A program made the translations under genes and the position numbers. From Candidatus Poribacteria bacterium (GTDB lineage: Bacteria > Poribacteria > WGA-4E > WGA-3G), in the NCBI GenBank assembly GCA_009835515.1, contig VXXH01000230.1, forward strand, positions 1-8,559: a stretch of DNA of 8,559 nucleotides. The letters are read 5' to 3'. The notes under the pieces were generated by a model. That model was not told the origin of the DNA and ran no database searches. It saw nothing but the letters and a program-made list of their open reading frames with translations. Shown here piece after piece: positions 6,921-8,559 of the stretch (the first letter of the stretch is position 1; every line of letters starts with the position of its first letter).

Positions 6921-6986
6921 TGTAGGGACGAGTCCGTATGCCGCGCATCTATGAACGATAGCAAAGCCCGGGGACCTCGCCCTACA
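6921..6986. repeat. 66-base palindromic intergenic element
   Basis: The ends are inverted repeats: TGTAGGG (6921-6927) pairs with CCCTACA (6980-6986), CGAG (6929-6932) with CTCG (6976-6979) and TCC (6933-6935) with GGA (6972-6974), with one unpaired base on each side. Two small hairpins lie inside: ATGC/GCAT (6938-6948) and CTAT/ATAG (6949-6961). The result is a branched, cruciform-like shape. It sits in the 219-base gap between the TPR lipoprotein and LamG genes. It lacks a T-run and is unrelated to the heptamer family. It probably belongs to a dispersed repeat family, but only one copy is seen here. Confidence 0.6.
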
Positions 6987-7063
6987 GTACACGACCACCA
7001 TTGTTCTACTAAAACGACGCAGAAAAACCGAGAAATCAAGACGTGGTTTCCCTGAAATTCAAA

Positions 7064-8458
7064 TTAGCTGCCCATACCCGGATGGGAATTTGCGTCTTGG
7101 TCGGATGTTCCAGCTTCCTGTTCTTCGTAGAACTTGTATCCATCCTGATCTTGATCAAGTTCATACTGGCGTACAATTTGCTCAGCTTCGCGAAGGTACG
7201 GTGTATCTCCCTTTGTAATGCTCATATAGGCTTTGAAAGCTTGATAAGCAGCTCCGAATTCACGGATGGAACGATAGCAGACCGCCTGCTGGTAAACAGC
7301 TTCGTTTCGCCATACAGACTCAGGTGCGTTTTCAAACAGAGCATCATACGCCTCAATTGCGCGTTTGTAGTCACCATTCTGCTGAAAGAGTTCCCCGGTC
7401 CGGAACAGTGCGTCCGCTGCGGCAAATTTCTTATGTGAAAGGTCACGTGCCAAGGTTTTGTAGGCATTAATAGCACGCGGGTAGTTGCGAAGTTTCTGCC
7501 AGTTGCCCGCAATCTGTTGAAAATTCTGAACGACTTGGTCGCTATATCCCATTACCCACATATCAGCAGGTGTAATTTTCCGTCCAGTTTTTCGATATTC
7601 AACGGCTTTTTTATTCCGAAACTTATCAATCTCATCCTTCAAGAAGTTAATTTCCGTCAGAATCTCTGCTGTCTGCTTTAGGAGTGTCCCGGCTTGCGAT
7701 GCTTCGTAAGAATCAGGGAATTTCTCAGTGACACCAACGTATGCGGGCCAACCGCCTTGATAGTCGTAAAGCGTGTAGAAATAGACGTTACCAACCTGGA
7801 ATTGCGCCTGCGGTGCTTTCGAGTGTTCAGGGAATTCTTCGACCAGACGCTCGTAATTGCGGATGGATTCGGTGTAATTCTCTAAACTTTCATAGGCACG
7901 TGCGACCTCGTAGAGTGCTTCTGCAGCAATATTAAAGGTCTCGTCCGTTGGTTCATTCTCGTAAATCGCCTTATAGTTTTGGTATTCAGCACGCTTCGTC
8001 TTGATGACTTCGCGATTTTTGCGAATATTCGCCGTGCCAGCTTTTGCTTCATTAGCGTAGTAGCCGGTAGGATCCAGGGCGACAATTTCTTGATAATGCT
8101 CAGTCGCTTTATCCCAATCGTAGCGGCGCTTATAGATTCTGGCGATCTGGTAATGTGCGCGTTGTGCGTACTTCCCCTTCGTATCGCGTTCAATAACCTC
8201 TAAATAGAGTGCCATCGCTTTATCGTAATGTTCCTGCTGTTTCATGCGATTCTTCTCCATCTTTTCTGGGTCTTCGTCGCGCACTTCGGTAGTTTCTGCC
8301 GCGTCAAACGCACTGTCGGCATTCTGAAGTTTGGCACCGAGCGGAATAATACTACCTGGTGTGCACCCAACAATCGTCACTGCAAGAAAAACGAATGCAA
8401 GGATGAGGAGATGGGCTCGATCTATTCGGAGACCGAAGGCGTATGTGAAACGGTTCAT
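7064..8458 (-). CDS. Tetratricopeptide-repeat lipoprotein
   Basis: A 464-residue envelope lipoprotein, probably a scaffold for protein-protein contacts. The N-terminal hydrophobic segment (about 16-31) ends in the lipobox-like TIVGC, with Cys32 as the predicted lipid-bearing residue. The mature chain is helical with TPR-like units at about 75-130, 175-212, 213-250, 310-340, 345-380 and 383-417. Examples are YDWDKATEHYQEIVALDP, ENYTESIRNYERLVEEFP and GDYKRAIEAYDALFENAP. A charged linker (about 265-300) splits the repeats into two groups. This layout resembles BamD and YbgF/CpoB-type proteins, but the length exceeds BamD and I do not assign it. Near the C-terminus DQDQDG (435-440) with Glu446 fits an EF-hand-like calcium loop. 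The start has a perfect AGGAGG. The LamG gene follows on the same strand after 219 bases, so co-transcription is uncertain. Confidence 0.9.
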   Translation of the reverse strand: MNRFTYAFGLRIDRAHLLILAFVFLAVTIVGCTPGSIIPLGAKLQNADSAFDAAETTEVRDEDPEKMEKNRMKQQEHYDKAMALYLEVIERDTKGKYAQRAHYQIARIYKRRYDWDKATEHYQEIVALDPTGYYANEAKAGTANIRKNREVIKTKRAEYQNYKAIYENEPTDETFNIAAEALYEVARAYESLENYTESIRNYERLVEEFPEHSKAPQAQFQVGNVYFYTLYDYQGGWPAYVGVTEKFPDSYEASQAGTLLKQTAEILTEINFLKDEIDKFRNKKAVEYRKTGRKITPADMWVMGYSDQVVQNFQQIAGNWQKLRNYPRAINAYKTLARDLSHKKFAAADALFRTGELFQQNGDYKRAIEAYDALFENAPESVWRNEAVYQQAVCYRSIREFGAAYQAFKAYMSITKGDTPYLREAEQIVRQYELDQDQDGYKFYEEQEAGTSDQDANSHPGMGS

Positions 8459-8465
8459 GGTGAGT

Positions 8466-8471
8466 CCTCCT
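8466..8471 (-). promoter_or_regulatory. Strong ribosome binding site of the TPR lipoprotein gene
   Basis: AGGAGG on the minus strand, seven bases before the ATG at 8458. This is the best Shine-Dalgarno match in the window and confirms the start. Confidence 0.8.
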
Positions 8472-8547
8472 TAGGAAAATAGAAATGTGCCTGTATATTT
8501 CAGTCAGAGAAACCTAACTGGTCGGCATTCCGTTCATCATTCCCAAC

Positions 8548-8553
8548 ATTATA
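8548..8553 (-). promoter_or_regulatory. Possible -10 promoter box for the TPR lipoprotein gene
   Basis: The minus strand reads TATAAT, a perfect sigma-70 type -10 box, 89 bases before the ATG. The -35 box would lie just beyond the window edge, so the promoter cannot be confirmed. Confidence 0.35.
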
Positions 8554-8559
8554 CTAAAT

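Noticed and set aside
6845..7039. N-terminal extension of the LamG protein
   Set aside because: It would bury the signal peptide in the interior and run through a palindromic repeat; the ATG at 6844 has a good ribosome binding site.
7882..8193. Open frame of 103 codons on the minus strand
   Set aside because: It is a frame-shifted shadow of the TPR lipoprotein gene and lacks motifs.

Overview
This window looks like a piece of a free-living or symbiotic bacterial chromosome. It carries six complete protein-coding genes and no RNA gene, CRISPR array or insertion sequence that I can see. The style suggests a Candidatus Poribacteria-like or similar uncultured lineage: moderate GC, an exported LamG-fold protein, a tetratricopeptide (TPR) lipoprotein, and short repeats placed between genes. 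This taxonomic guess is an inference, since no marker here is diagnostic by eye.

Left part (1-3970). An arginyl-tRNA synthetase gene (argS) is followed on the same strand by a PLP-dependent class III aminotransferase gene. The 38-base gap between them is mostly a tandem heptamer repeat, whose first three bases are the argS stop codon. A 5'-methylthioadenosine phosphorylase gene (mtnP type) converges from the other strand, and its last codons overlap the end of the aminotransferase gene by 33 bases.

Middle (3956-4964). The phosphorylase gene and a short-form RNase Z-like metallo-beta-lactamase-fold gene are divergent. Almost all of the 187-base region between them is one palindromic repeat element. 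It has heptamer arrays of the same type in inverted orientation at both ends and a long hairpin in the centre. Any promoters for the two genes must lie in or beside this element.

Right part (4980-8559), all on the minus strand. In transcription order it holds a TPR lipoprotein, a secreted LamG-domain protein and a six-helix membrane protein of unknown function. A second, unrelated palindromic element of 66 bases lies between the TPR and LamG genes. The last two genes are 47 bases apart and could be co-transcribed. The three envelope proteins could work together at the cell surface, but nothing in the sequence proves it.

The left genes are housekeeping: tRNA charging, tRNA 3' processing, methylthioadenosine salvage and amino-group transfer. 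I did not find a clear new multi-gene system. The best leads are the heptamer repeat family and its palindromic element, the degenerate HIGH motif in ArgRS, and the plant-like RNase Z.
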